Positions 22,529-31,454 of a stretch of DNA of 37,603 nt are shown here, piece by piece (the stretch's first letter is position 1; every line of letters starts with the position of its first letter). Under the pieces are notes generated by a model, which was not told where the DNA came from, did not search any database, and saw nothing but the letters and a program-made list of their open reading frames with translations. Source of the DNA: Clostridia bacterium (GTDB lineage: Bacteria; Bacillota; Clostridia; Oscillospirales; Acutalibacteraceae); the NCBI GenBank assembly GCA_017436285.1, contig JAFSDL010000056.1, forward strand, positions 1-37,603. Direction: 5' to 3'. A program made the translations under genes and the position numbers.

Positions 22529-23374
22529 TTATTCTTCGCCCTGTCCCTCAAATGAGGTTATTACAAAAACATCTGAAATTTTTGAAAGCTCTGCAAAGGG
22601 CTTGACCTGAGCATAAAAGCCTGAAGAAATTTCATCATTGTGAACAGATACAATTTCACCAATCAAAAGCCCTTCGGGGAAAACACCGCCTGCACCCGAG
22701 GTGCAAACTATACCGCCACCTACAACTGAGGTGGAAGCATCTAAGCCTGATAATTTGCACAAGCCGTTTTTATACATAGCGGAATCCCCTGAAACATAGC
22801 CATATTCCCTTGTTCCCGATTCCAATGCACCTATATTAACACGAGGGTCAATAAGAGTGTAAACAACGCAGGTTGAAAAATTGACTTTTTTTACAATACC
22901 CACAACATACTCACCGTATATTACAGGGTCATCAACCTCAACTCCGTCCTTTGAGCCCATATCAAGAACAAAAGAGCCGTAAGCATCTGCAGCATCCCTT
23001 GACACCACAGAGCCATAGCAAAATTCAAAATCAGGATTCTGCTTTTTTACTCCATAGAATTCCTCATAGGAATCCACTTTCTTTTTCATTTCATTATAAT
23101 CTGCTAATTTTTTACGATATTCAGCCAGCTCTTCCTTCAATTGAGCATTTTCTTCTGCATACACCGAGGCAGACTCAAATGAAACAGAAAGCTCACCTAA
23201 ATTTTCTGATATCGCCGCAGATAATTTCTGCAAGGGTGAAAACACTGCTCCTAATGCAGAGGTTATGGGTGACGATGCGTTATGAGTGAAAGCCGCCACA
23301 AGCACACCCAGAAAAACCACAACTGCTATAACAACAAGATTTTTAAACCCTCTACTACGAAAAAATCTTTTCAT
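22529..23374 (-). CDS. mreC: Rod shape-determining protein MreC
   Basis: The 281-residue bitopic protein has one transmembrane helix (about 13-30), a coiled coil (about 70-105, rich in Glu and Lys) and two beta-domains. Typical segments are GSVVSRDAADAYGSFVLDMG, VIYGEYVVGIVKKV, and the late GIVCTSGAGGVFPEGLLIGE (short excerpts). MreC is the periplasm-side scaffold that activates PBP2. It starts 15 bases after mreB ends. Confidence 0.93.
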   Translation of the reverse strand: MKRFFRSRGFKNLVVIAVVVFLGVLVAAFTHNASSPITSALGAVFSPLQKLSAAISENLGELSVSFESASVYAEENAQLKEELAEYRKKLADYNEMKKKVDSYEEFYGVKKQNPDFEFCYGSVVSRDAADAYGSFVLDMGSKDGVEVDDPVIYGEYVVGIVKKVNFSTCVVYTLIDPRVNIGALESGTREYGYVSGDSAMYKNGLCKLSGLDASTSVVGGGIVCTSGAGGVFPEGLLIGEIVSVHNDEISSGFYAQVKPFAELSKISDVFVITSFEGQGEE

Positions 23375-23389
23375 TTTTATTAGCCCCTA

Positions 23390-24391
23390 TTATTTCCTGA
23401 ATCCTAAAAGGTCTTTTTCAAGACAGATACCCGTACCGTTTACAACGCAGTCAATGGGATTTTTGGCAACATTAACAGGCATACCTGTTTCTGAAGAAAT
23501 AAGCTTATCAAGTCCTCTGAGAAGCGCACCGCCACCTGTAAGGGTGATTCCCCTTTCAATAATATCTGCTGCAAGCTCGGGAGGAGTTCTGTCGAGAGTA
23601 TAGCGGATGGAGTCAAGAATCTGGTCAACAGGGTCTGCAAGTGCCTGACGAACCTGCTCACTTGTAATTTCAACGGACTTGGGAAGACCATCAATAAGGT
23701 TTCTGCCCTTAATTTCCATTGCAGCCTCGCCCTCATAAGGATAAGCAGAGCCTAATTTAAGCTTGATATCCTCTGCGGAACGCTCACCGATAAGAAGATT
23801 AAAGGTTCTTTTAACATAAGAAATTATAGCTTCATCAAAGGTATCACCCGCAACTCTTACGGACTTTGATGTAACAATATCGCCAAGTGAAATAACTGCA
23901 ACCTCACTTGTACCGCCACCGATATCAACAATCATACTGCCTGTTGCATCGAGAACGGGAAGCCCTGCACCTATTGCCGCCGCCATAGGCTCTTCAATAA
24001 GGCTTACATATCTTGCGCCCGCGCTTTTAGCCGCATCGTGAACCGCTCTTCTTTCAACCTCGGTAACGCCTGAGGGAATGCAAATCATAACCCTTGCTCT
24101 GTTGAAGGGAGAACCACTGATTGCTCTCTTGATAAACTCCTTGAGCATATCAGAGGTCATATCAAAGTCTGCAATAACACCATCCTTAAGAGGTCTGACT
24201 GCAGTGATAGAGCCGGGGGTTCTGCCTATCATTCTTTTAGCATCTGCACCAACAGCTACAACTGTTTTGGGATTTGTTCTTTCATCAACTGCCACAACAG
24301 AGGGCTCTCTTATAACGATACCCTTACCTTTAACAAAAACAAGTGTGTTGGCAGTACCCAAGTCAACGCCTATATCCTGTGAAAACAACAT
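23390..24391 (-). CDS. mreB: Rod shape-determining protein MreB
   Basis: Actin-like ATPase that forms membrane filaments guiding wall synthesis. The 333-residue protein begins [20 protein letters not shown] with the phosphate-1 motif DLGTANT, and has [18 protein letters not shown] and [21 protein letters not shown] lies about ten bases upstream. Only 40 bases separate it from znuB, with no hairpin and no clear promoter there, so it may be transcribed with the zinc transporter genes. Confidence 0.96.
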   Translation of the reverse strand: MLFSQDIGVDLGTANTLVFVKGKGIVIREPSVVAVDERTNPKTVVAVGADAKRMIGRTPGSITAVRPLKDGVIADFDMTSDMLKEFIKRAISGSPFNRARVMICIPSGVTEVERRAVHDAAKSAGARYVSLIEEPMAAAIGAGLPVLDATGSMIVDIGGGTSEVAVISLGDIVTSKSVRVAGDTFDEAIISYVKRTFNLLIGERSAEDIKLKLGSAYPYEGEAAMEIKGRNLIDGLPKSVEITSEQVRQALADPVDQILDSIRYTLDRTPPELAADIIERGITLTGGGALLRGLDKLISSETGMPVNVAKNPIDCVVNGTGICLEKDLLGFRK

Positions 24392-24431
24392 TTATATACA
24401 TTCCTTTCGGATTATTTTTTCTATTTGTTTC

Positions 24432-25268
24432 TTATTTATTTTTTCTGAAAACATATGTTGCAAAGAAAACTATTGCAGAGATAGTAACAATAGTTGCTCC
24501 TGCTGATGTATCGCAATAAAAGGAGGTAAAAAGCCCTGCAATTCCGCAAGCCACCGAAATAAGCACGGAAAAAGAAAGATATTGTCGGGAATTTTTTGCA
24601 ATATTTCTTGCTGCTGCGGCAGGCAAAATCAACAATGAATTAATAAGAAGAATACCCACCCATTTTATTGACATCATTACAACCACTGCAACAACAATAA
24701 CAAAGATATTTTCGTAAACAGTAGTTTTTATTCCGCGACTTGCGGCAAGCTCTCTGTTTACGGAAATAACAAGAAGCTTATTGTAAATAAAGCACCAGAT
24801 TATTATCACAACAACAAATGTGATAAGCAAGCACAAAATTTCATTCCCGGTTACGCTTAATATATCGCCAACAAGATATGCGCTGTATTTTGAAAATCCG
24901 CCACCATAGGAAAGCACTAAAAGACCAAGTGCTATTGAGGTTGAGGAAAACACGCTTATAACCGTATCGGAGGAAGCCCTGCCCTTGTTTTTCACCCTTG
25001 TAATAATCAGAGCGAGAAAAACACCGAAGGCTATCAGGGAAATCGTTTCATTTTTTATGCCCAAAAGCACACCTAAGGCAATACCCGTAAATGCACTATG
25101 CCCTAAAGCATCGGAGAAAAATGCCATTTTGTTATTAACTGCCATTGTTCCTAAAACACCCATAAGAGGTGCTATGAGAAGAACCGCAACAAAGGCATTT
25201 ATCATAAATTTATAATCAGCCCAGGAAAAAGGAAGAACAGAACTCATAAATTCATAAATCAGATTCAT
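24432..25268 (-). CDS. znuB: Zinc/manganese ABC transporter permease (ZnuB family)
   Basis: A 278-residue protein with eight or nine membrane helices and ABC-3 family segments such as FSDALGHSAFTGIALG and VGILLINSLLILPAAAARN. It forms the membrane channel with ZnuC and the binding protein ZnuA. Its start overlaps znuC by four bases. The metal is most likely zinc, judged from the histidine-rich loop of the binding protein. Confidence 0.9.
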   Translation of the reverse strand: MNLIYEFMSSVLPFSWADYKFMINAFVAVLLIAPLMGVLGTMAVNNKMAFFSDALGHSAFTGIALGVLLGIKNETISLIAFGVFLALIITRVKNKGRASSDTVISVFSSTSIALGLLVLSYGGGFSKYSAYLVGDILSVTGNEILCLLITFVVVIIIWCFIYNKLLVISVNRELAASRGIKTTVYENIFVIVVAVVVMMSIKWVGILLINSLLILPAAAARNIAKNSRQYLSFSVLISVACGIAGLFTSFYCDTSAGATIVTISAIVFFATYVFRKNK

Positions 25269-26017
25269 TGCTTCTCCTCCCCTTCATTCAAGCTGTAAAA
25301 ACTGCTTTTAAACTCCTGAGAATTGAAAACATCCTCTGCTTTTCCGCTTTTCAGAACAGATTTGTTTATTAAAACAACCTTATCGGCAAAATCCCTTACT
25401 ATTCCCAAATCGTGAGAAACCATTGCAATTGCCATATGGTAATTTTGCTTTAAATCTCTGATAACCTCATAAAACTTTTCGCTTCCTGCCACATCCACTC
25501 CCGAAACGGGTTCATCAAGCAAAAGAAGCTCGGGAAGAGGGTACAGAGCATTAGCAAGCATAACTCTCTGAAGCTCGCCACCTGAAAGAGAGCCTAAGCT
25601 TCTGCCCTTCAGCTCCTTACAGCCTACAATTTCAAGTGCCTCATCAATCTCCTTTTTCAGCTTTTTATTTTTGAAAAAGCAAACGGGACTGTTTGTTCTG
25701 CCAACAAGAAGAAAATCCTCAACGCTCACAGGAGCAGAACGGTCAAAATCAAGATGCTGAGGAACATAGCCGATTGTTATATTGCTTATTTTTTCGCCAT
25801 TATGGGACTCAAAGGAAACTGAGCCCTCGTGGTGAATTTCTCCTAAAATTGATTTGACAAGAGTTGTTTTGCCTGCACCATTAACACCGATAAGTGCAGT
25901 CAGCTCCCCGCAATGAAGGTGAAAGGAAACATCCGAAAGTAAAATCTCGCCGCCTTTTTTCACACCGATACTATCAACTTTTATTTTACAAAGGCCGCAA
26001 CCGTTTTCGGAAGCCAT
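25265..26017 (-). CDS. znuC: Zinc ABC transporter ATP-binding protein (ZnuC family)
   Basis: A 250-residue ATPase with Walker A GVNGAGKTTL, signature LSGGELQRVMLA, Walker B LLLLDEPVSGVD and the switch histidine in VSHD. It powers metal import with ZnuB. The N-terminus holds two extra cysteines (CGLCKI) not needed for the fold. The ATG shares one base with the znuA stop (TAATG), and its stop overlaps znuB, so the three genes are translationally coupled. Confidence 0.93.
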   Translation of the reverse strand: MASENGCGLCKIKVDSIGVKKGGEILLSDVSFHLHCGELTALIGVNGAGKTTLVKSILGEIHHEGSVSFESHNGEKISNITIGYVPQHLDFDRSAPVSVEDFLLVGRTNSPVCFFKNKKLKKEIDEALEIVGCKELKGRSLGSLSGGELQRVMLANALYPLPELLLLDEPVSGVDVAGSEKFYEVIRDLKQNYHMAIAMVSHDLGIVRDFADKVVLINKSVLKSGKAEDVFNSQEFKSSFYSLNEGEEKQ

Positions 26018-26928
26018 TATTTCACCGCCTTTAAAATAGTTTTATAATTCTCTTCCATTATATCCTCATAAGCGGTAAGAACCGAATCACCGCTTATTAC
26101 AGGATTGAGTGTATAAATCTTTATACCGGTTTCTCTGCTGAGAATTTCAGCAGCAGAACCGCTATATTCAGGCTCAACCAAAAGAGCCTTTATATTGCTT
26201 TCTTTTATCTCTGAAACTAAATGTGCCAGCTCTTTAGCGGAAGGCTCTGCACCCTCATCGCTTTCAATGGTATCTGCTATATGAAAGCCTAAATCTGCAC
26301 CCAGATACTCATATGCACCGTGAAAAGAAATAACCGAAGGCTTCTCTTCTCCGAAAACCACTTTATCTCTTTTTTCAATAAGGTCATTTAATCTTGCAAT
26401 GTAATCCTCATAATTCTTCTCAATATACTCTTCATATTCAGGAAGCTCTGCCACAAGACCGTTTTTGATATTTTCAACCTGAAGCTTTGCATTGTCAACG
26501 GAAAGCCATATATGAGAATTTTCGTGGTGATGATGGTTATGCTCAGCTTCATTATGATGAGCTTCGTTGCAAAGAAGTGTTATATTTTCAGAGGAATCAA
26601 TAACCCTGAGATTTTCAACGCTTTCAAAGGCATCCTCAAGAAAGCTCTCCATACCTGCACCATTAATCACAAGAGCTCTCGCATCACTGAGAAGTCGTGC
26701 ATCCCTTGCAGTGAGATTATAATCGTGAAGGCAACCCACGCTCTGCTCTGCCATACATTCAACATTTACGCCCTCAATACCATTCAAAAGATTCAATGTG
26801 AAAATATACACAGGGTAAAATGACGCGGCAACAGTTACCTCGTTTTTGTGGGGTTCAGGCGCATTTCCCGTGCAGGCACTCAGAAGCACCAGCGCCAACA
26901 CAAGAAACACACACATAAGCTTTTTCAA
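26017..26928 (-). CDS. znuA: Zinc ABC transporter substrate-binding lipoprotein (ZnuA/AdcA family)
   Basis: The lipobox LLSAC places the lipidated residue at C19. The protein has the cluster A-1 fold segments FYPVYIF and LHDYNLTARDARLL. A histidine-rich loop at 124-139 precedes SHIW. Later come VISFHGAYEYLG and LLVEPEYS. Ligands are likely H68, H139 and the histidine of SFHGA. The His-rich loop and histidine ligands favour zinc over manganese (family knowledge). The gene follows the beta-sandwich repeat gene by six bases and has no promoter of its own that I can see, so no Zur site is evident. Confidence 0.93.
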   Translation of the reverse strand: MKKLMCVFLVLALVLLSACTGNAPEPHKNEVTVAASFYPVYIFTLNLLNGIEGVNVECMAEQSVGCLHDYNLTARDARLLSDARALVINGAGMESFLEDAFESVENLRVIDSSENITLLCNEAHHNEAEHNHHHHENSHIWLSVDNAKLQVENIKNGLVAELPEYEEYIEKNYEDYIARLNDLIEKRDKVVFGEEKPSVISFHGAYEYLGADLGFHIADTIESDEGAEPSAKELAHLVSEIKESNIKALLVEPEYSGSAAEILSRETGIKIYTLNPVISGDSVLTAYEDIMEENYKTILKAVK

Positions 26929-26934
26929 AGATTA

Positions 26935-28533
26935 TCACCTTACTAATTTGAAATAATATGGTAGCTCTGATTCATACATACCTGTTTCAATTTTTACATA
27001 ATATGTACCCGGCTCAAGTGTCACAGTGCCTGTTAAAACAAGGCCTTGGTCAAGGGATGACTCAATAGATTTAACAACATTACCATCTTCATCAATTATG
27101 CTTCCAACCCATGTAACTGAGCTGTCTGTTACCTTTTTATGCCACAATTCAAGGCTGACATTTCTCTTTTCTGTTATTTCAAATCTGTAATAATCCTCAT
27201 CGAAATCCACATCAGAGGAAATAATTGCACCGTAGTAGTAGGTGTTTGCCACAATATCCTTTGCGGTTTTCCTGCTACCGTTTGGCTCAACCTCAAAGTC
27301 GCTTCTCTGTGTAAACGCCCATTGTAAAGTATATGAGGCTGAGTTATATGCCAATGAGTCACCATCAATAAGAATATAATAGTCGCCTGCCTCAAGACCC
27401 ACATTGCTGAGCTTGTAGCCCGAGCTGTTCCAAGCAGAAACCTTCTTAATTATTTCATAATATGTTCCGTTTTTGAGCTTTTTAAGTATACGGATATTCC
27501 AACCGTTTTTATCTCCCTCAAGCTCCTCGTGAGAGAAGGTAATATCTACAACACCCTCTGCAGGAACATTGATTTTATAATAGTCCTTATCAAGACTGAG
27601 CAATCTGTCTGCAAGAGAACCGCCGGTTTCTACATCCTGTGGCAATTCAGTTGCGGTTTCAGGGGTATCGTTAAGCTCAAATTCGTTATTAACTGCCTTT
27701 TCAGAGCCCAACATTATGCTATATGTTGTAGCAATAGTGGAAACATTTTCAACCTTTATATAATAAGTGCCTGCTTTAAGACCGATTTTACCTGTTTTAA
27801 GAAGCGTATCGGTAAGCTTTGATGTGAAATCACACACTACCTCATCATTTTCGTTAATGAGCTTTATGTTCCAGCCTGCCTTGGGGAAGGTTAAATCATC
27901 GTGAGCAAATGAAATATTCACACAGCTATCCTTTGAAAGCTCAAAAACATACCAATCGTGGTCGTAGCCATCACTCCTCTGAGATGATGAGCCATAGAAT
28001 GCATAACCAACACCTAATGAGTTTGCGGTTTCTTTGGTATCGTTAAGCTCTTTTTCAAAGGTGGATGACGGAGTAAAAGTAGTAACAAGGGTAAAATCTC
28101 CGTATAAAATATCAGAGCCGGGGTCAACCACAACACAATATGTTCCCGGGGAAACGCCTGTTTCACCCCAGCTTGATGTTACATCGCTCCAAAAGGATTC
28201 AAAATATGTAATTTCTTTATATTCCCTGCTCTCACCCTCAATAATTTTATAAAGGGTAACAACATAACCGCATTTAACGGAATCCAACATATTATCGTGG
28301 TCAAGGCGTACACTTAAAGCGCCTTCTTTTTCAATTTCAAAAACAAAGGCTTCATAGTCTTTTTTGGAATTGATAGTGCCTACCACTGTTGAGTTTTTGG
28401 TGATTTTTGTGGGAGTGTTCATATTGAACATTCCGTCTGTTACATTTTCTGCCATACCAACAGCAAATAACACAGCAGCTAACACTACTGTTACAAATGC
28501 AACAACAATAATTTTCACCCTTCGTTTATTCAT
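26935..28533 (-). CDS. Exported protein with four PPC-like beta-sandwich repeats
   Basis: After an N-terminal signal or anchor (residues about 6-28) the 532-residue protein is built from four similar units, near 40-155, 157-283, 284-410 and 411-532. Each has an EL/PN-D-T...A start, a D-x-D-x-Y/W strand (DGYDHDWYVFEL, LDKDYYKINV, DFDEDYYRFEI), a GWNIKL/GWNIRIL strand in the middle repeats, and a GL.AGTYYI closing strand. This is the pattern of bacterial pre-peptidase C-terminal (PPC) domains, here without any protease. It may bind carbohydrate or protein at the cell surface. Its start overlaps the flavoprotein gene by eight bases, and it precedes znuA by six. Confidence 0.78.
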   Translation of the reverse strand: MNKRRVKIIVVAFVTVVLAAVLFAVGMAENVTDGMFNMNTPTKITKNSTVVGTINSKKDYEAFVFEIEKEGALSVRLDHDNMLDSVKCGYVVTLYKIIEGESREYKEITYFESFWSDVTSSWGETGVSPGTYCVVVDPGSDILYGDFTLVTTFTPSSTFEKELNDTKETANSLGVGYAFYGSSSQRSDGYDHDWYVFELSKDSCVNISFAHDDLTFPKAGWNIKLINENDEVVCDFTSKLTDTLLKTGKIGLKAGTYYIKVENVSTIATTYSIMLGSEKAVNNEFELNDTPETATELPQDVETGGSLADRLLSLDKDYYKINVPAEGVVDITFSHEELEGDKNGWNIRILKKLKNGTYYEIIKKVSAWNSSGYKLSNVGLEAGDYYILIDGDSLAYNSASYTLQWAFTQRSDFEVEPNGSRKTAKDIVANTYYYGAIISSDVDFDEDYYRFEITEKRNVSLELWHKKVTDSSVTWVGSIIDEDGNVVKSIESSLDQGLVLTGTVTLEPGTYYVKIETGMYESELPYYFKLVR

Positions 28534-29086
28534 CTGATAAGCTCCTTTTAAGGATTATTTTTAAATCTTCTTTTGCTTTTTCTAAGTCGGGTACGGTATC
28601 TGTATTTGCACAAAGAACCGTTCCCGCAAGCTCCATATTAAGAATTGTAAATGCACATTTAAGATTTTTCTGCATATCCTCTGTTGCAACAACACCACCG
28701 CGCCCTGCTGCAACAAGAAGAATACCTTTTCGTTTTTTCTTTATGGGCTGTGTTTTTCCGTTTTTATAAAAGGATGTGTAATAAGCCTGAAATCTGTCTA
28801 TTAATGCTTTTACGGGAGCAGAAAACCCGCCGTTATAAACAGGGCTTGAAAACAACACCACATCTGCATTTTCAAAATCCTTGAAAAAACCGTCTAAATC
28901 TCTGTGAATACATCTGCCCATTTCTTCACAGAAATTGCATCCGTTACAAAAAGCAAAGGCTTCTGAAAAAGCATCAAAAACACTTATTTCAATATCTTCT
29001 ACACTGTTTAAGGCATCCTGCCAGATATGGTTTGTTACACTGCCTTTTCTACAGGAGCCCTTTACAACTAATATTTTTTCACTCAT
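28526..29086 (-). CDS. Flavodoxin-family FMN reductase with compact cysteine motif
   Basis: The 186-residue protein begins MSEKILVVKGSCRKGSVTN, a flavodoxin-like FMN-binding loop, and has LFSSPVYNGGFSAPVKALIDR and AAGRGGV for the other FMN loops. CNGCNFCEEMGRC fits the CX2CX2CX5C spacing of iron-sulfur flavoproteins, although many NADPH-dependent FMN reductases have a similar motif without a cluster. It should reduce a quinone, disulfide or acceptor protein; which is unknown. The ATG at 29086 overlaps the previous stop as ATGA; an upstream start at 29107 is not needed. Confidence 0.85.
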   Translation of the reverse strand: MSEKILVVKGSCRKGSVTNHIWQDALNSVEDIEISVFDAFSEAFAFCNGCNFCEEMGRCIHRDLDGFFKDFENADVVLFSSPVYNGGFSAPVKALIDRFQAYYTSFYKNGKTQPIKKKRKGILLVAAGRGGVVATEDMQKNLKCAFTILNMELAGTVLCANTDTVPDLEKAKEDLKIILKRSLSDE

Positions 29087-30138
29087 TTTACCAGCTCTTG
29101 ACCGCAATATTTACAGAAAAGTCTGCCATCTGCAGTTTCATAAAATAAATTGGGAAGGTATTTTTCCTCTGAGGTTATGCAGTCTTCTTTTCCGCAGTAT
29201 TCTTCGTGGGTTGACTCTTCAAAATCAGGCTGCAAGGCACGACCCATTCTGGATTTTGTAAGTTTTGAAAGAATTGCTATACAGGAATCCACATATCTGT
29301 TAAAGCCGGCAAAATATTTTGCTCTGCTGTCAGCATCAACAGATGCATCCAATTCCTCACCTCTGGGAAATTGATGAAGGATTATCAAATCAGGCTTCGC
29401 TGCAAGAAGCATTCTTTCATCAAGAATAAAATTATGCTTTCTTGCCTCATACATTATTTCACTATCAAAGGAATCTTTTTTCACCTCTGTCATATAAAGC
29501 ACATCAAGCTCAGGAAGAATCTCAAAAAGATTATCGTAAACTGCGAAATCCTTTTCACGCCTGTCCATAATATTAATATAACCCTCGCTTAATGGTTTAC
29601 CGTTTACAGATATGAAATAAAATTCGTTTCCTTTATAGAGATTAAGGCATTGAAGAAGATTTTTTACGAGAATATTGTTTGAAAAATCTCCTAAAAAGCC
29701 GATTTTCATATTTGAAACGTGCTTTTTCTCAATCCACACGGATGAAAAATCCGAAAGAGTTTTAACAGGATATGCCCTTGCGCCATCACCTGCATTGATA
29801 ACAGGCACTGTCGCATAAAGGGATGCTGCTCTTGCAGCGCCTTTCTTGTTATGGGAAAGAACTATGGCATCACCATAAGCCGACATATTTGCAACTGCAT
29901 CTCTTAAGGTTTCATCAGGATTATATTCGAAATCTACCGGCGTTCCGCCCATTTTTATAATCGCACTTGAAAAAGCGGTTTTAGTGTCTCTGTCAGATTT
30001 GAAAAAGGCATTGATAATTACATTTTTCTCCAAATCCCTTGAATATGCGCCACGATTTTCTTTTATGTAACTCATAACATTGAGCATTTCCCGCAAGCCT
30101 TCTCTTGAAAAATCAGTAATATCTAAAAAATGCTTCAT
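29083..30138 (-). CDS. Aspartate carbamoyltransferase-like protein with PyrI-type zinc motif, altered active site
   Basis: The 351-residue protein aligns by eye along a PyrB chain: FFKSDRDTKTAFSS (45-58) where PyrB has FFEPSTRTRLSF; INAGDGARAYPVKTL (114-128) where PyrB has NAGDGxxxHPTQ; and HQFPRGEEL (255-263) where PyrB has HPLPRxxE. The key residues differ: Ser/Thr-Arg of STRT become Asp51-Thr-Lys53, the catalytic His becomes Tyr123, the Gln becomes Lys126. The C-terminus carries C315-x4-C320 and C342-x2-C345, the zinc spacing of the PyrI regulatory chain, as in PyrB-PyrI fusions. Classic carbamoyl phosphate chemistry is doubtful. There are no other pyr genes nearby. The start at 30138 has GGGTGG nine bases upstream. 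First gene of the long run through znu and mre. Confidence 0.82.
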   Translation of the reverse strand: MKHFLDITDFSREGLREMLNVMSYIKENRGAYSRDLEKNVIINAFFKSDRDTKTAFSSAIIKMGGTPVDFEYNPDETLRDAVANMSAYGDAIVLSHNKKGAARAASLYATVPVINAGDGARAYPVKTLSDFSSVWIEKKHVSNMKIGFLGDFSNNILVKNLLQCLNLYKGNEFYFISVNGKPLSEGYINIMDRREKDFAVYDNLFEILPELDVLYMTEVKKDSFDSEIMYEARKHNFILDERMLLAAKPDLIILHQFPRGEELDASVDADSRAKYFAGFNRYVDSCIAILSKLTKSRMGRALQPDFEESTHEEYCGKEDCITSEEKYLPNLFYETADGRLFCKYCGQELVK

Positions 30139-30195
30139 AAACAAAAACCACCCTTTCTTGTTGCTTTTTGGTGACACCTTTCCATTATCTGTTTT

Positions 30196-30224
30196 ATTAT
30201 ATCATACATTATATATAAAAACAA
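30196..30224 (-). promoter_or_regulatory. Sigma-A promoter of the carbamoyltransferase-like/znu/mre gene run
   Basis: On the minus strand TTGTTT (30219-30224), 17 bases and TATAAT (30196-30201), 58 bases before the first start codon. Confidence 0.65.
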
Positions 30225-30263
30225 ATATTTTATTTAAAATTTTAAGTTTTTTTACAAAAGCAA

Positions 30264-30289
30264 AACCGTTCACCAAAAGGTGAACGGTT
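30264..30289 (-). terminator. Intrinsic terminator after the ferredoxin gene
   Basis: A perfect 11-bp stem AACCGTTCACC / GGTGAACGGTT closes an AAAA loop (TTTT on the minus strand) and is followed on the minus strand by TTGCTTTTG. It lies 21 bases past the ferredoxin stop. Confidence 0.85.
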
Positions 30290-30310
30290 AGTTGCTAAAA
30301 TAAGTACAAA

Positions 30311-30481
30311 TTAGTCTTCAACAGGAGCGCCTACGGGGCAAGAACCTGCACATGCACCACAATCAATGCAAGTGTCTGCATCGATAACATAGATGCCATC
30401 GCCTTCAGAAATTGCTTCAACGGGGCAATCTGCTGCACAAGCGCCACATGAGATGCAATCATCAGTAATTTTGTATGCCAT
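30311..30481 (-). CDS. 2[4Fe-4S] ferredoxin
   Basis: A 56-residue clostridial-type ferredoxin. Two cluster motifs, CISCGACAADCP and CIDCGACAGSCP, bind two [4Fe-4S] centres and carry low-potential electrons in fermentation. The start MAYKITDDC at 30481 has AGGAGG eight bases upstream. An open frame continues upstream to 30625 but runs through the gene's own promoter, so it is rejected. A short monocistronic unit with its own promoter and terminator. Confidence 0.95.
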   Translation of the reverse strand: MAYKITDDCISCGACAADCPVEAISEGDGIYVIDADTCIDCGACAGSCPVGAPVED

Positions 30482-30512
30482 TTTTCTGACCTCCTTGCTA
30501 ATATTTGATTTC

Positions 30513-30540
30513 ATTGTAACACATATTTTTCTAAAATCAA
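30513..30540 (-). promoter_or_regulatory. Sigma-A promoter of the ferredoxin gene
   Basis: On the minus strand TTGATT (30535-30540), 16 bases and TACAAT (30513-30518), 32 bases before the ATG. Confidence 0.7.
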
Positions 30541-30578
30541 TAGGGAAATATGAATTTACAAATATTTTATTTATTTTA

Positions 30579-31433
30579 TTATTCAGAAATGTCTTCCTGA
30601 GCTTCCTCCCTGGGAGCCTTTGCACCCTTTAAAATGCGGACATCCTTTCTGTGAAATTCGGTAGGGATAGCTTCAGGTCTGCGGTCAAGCTGAACCTTTA
30701 TTTTACCTGTAAGAAGGCTGTTTTCAGTAACAACACCCCTTCCCTCTCTTGTTTCAACAACAGAACCCACACGAGGGGTTACCTTAGCAAGATATTCGTA
30801 GCTTTCCTGCTCATACTTAAGGCAACACAAAAGCCTTCCGCAGGTACCGCTTATTTTTGAGGGATTAAGGGAAAGACCCTGCTCCTTCGCCATTTTTATT
30901 GAAACGGGATGGAAATCATCTAAAAACTGAGAGCAACAGAAGGGCCTTCCGCAAATACCTAAGCCGCCGAGCATTTTGGAAACATCGCGCACACCAATCT
31001 GACGCATTTCAATTCTTGTTCTGAAATTACCTGCAAGAATTTTTACAAGCTCTCTGAAATCCACTCTGTCATCAGAGGTGAAGTAGAAAATCATTTTGCT
31101 TCCGTCAAAAGCACATTCTACCTCAACAAGGCTCATATCAAGACCGAGCTGTTCGACCTTTTTCTGACAAAAGCTGAATGCTTCCTCTTCCTTTTTCTTG
31201 TTTTGCTCAAGAATTTTAATATCCTCTTTATTGGCAATTCTTAAAATTTTCTTTAAGGGATGAACTATTTCGGAATCGTTTACCTTGTGGTTTGCGGATG
31301 CAACCTCACCGCACTCTATTCCTCTTACAGTTTCAACTATAGCCATTTCGCCCTTTGCAAGCTTCTTTGAATCAGGGTCGAAATAATATACCTTTCCGTT
31401 TTCTTTAAAACGGATTCCTACAACTTCTGCCAT
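30579..31433 (-). CDS. ricT: RicT/YaaT (PSP1 domain protein)
   Basis: RicT forms the Ric complex with RicA and RicF, which in Bacillus promotes RNA processing by RNase Y and helps sporulation. The 284-residue protein has the PSP1 core (VGIRFKENGKVYYFD; TSDDRVDFRELVKILAG; IGVRDVSKMLGGLG) and the cysteine motifs CGRPFCC (161-167) and CGRLLCC (198-204) that bind iron-sulfur clusters. The charged C-terminal tail is poorly conserved in the family. It follows holB by 21 bases with GGAG before the ATG; darA-holB-ricT is a common Firmicute order. Confidence 0.94.
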   Translation of the reverse strand: MAEVVGIRFKENGKVYYFDPDSKKLAKGEMAIVETVRGIECGEVASANHKVNDSEIVHPLKKILRIANKEDIKILEQNKKKEEEAFSFCQKKVEQLGLDMSLVEVECAFDGSKMIFYFTSDDRVDFRELVKILAGNFRTRIEMRQIGVRDVSKMLGGLGICGRPFCCSQFLDDFHPVSIKMAKEQGLSLNPSKISGTCGRLLCCLKYEQESYEYLAKVTPRVGSVVETREGRGVVTENSLLTGKIKVQLDRRPEAIPTEFHRKDVRILKGAKAPREEAQEDISE

Positions 31434-31454
31434 AAATTAACTCCAAATTTTTAT

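Noticed and set aside
30482-30625. Longer ferredoxin start
   Set aside because: The extension crosses the TTGATT-N16-TACAAT promoter and the AGGAGG site; it also overlaps ricT.
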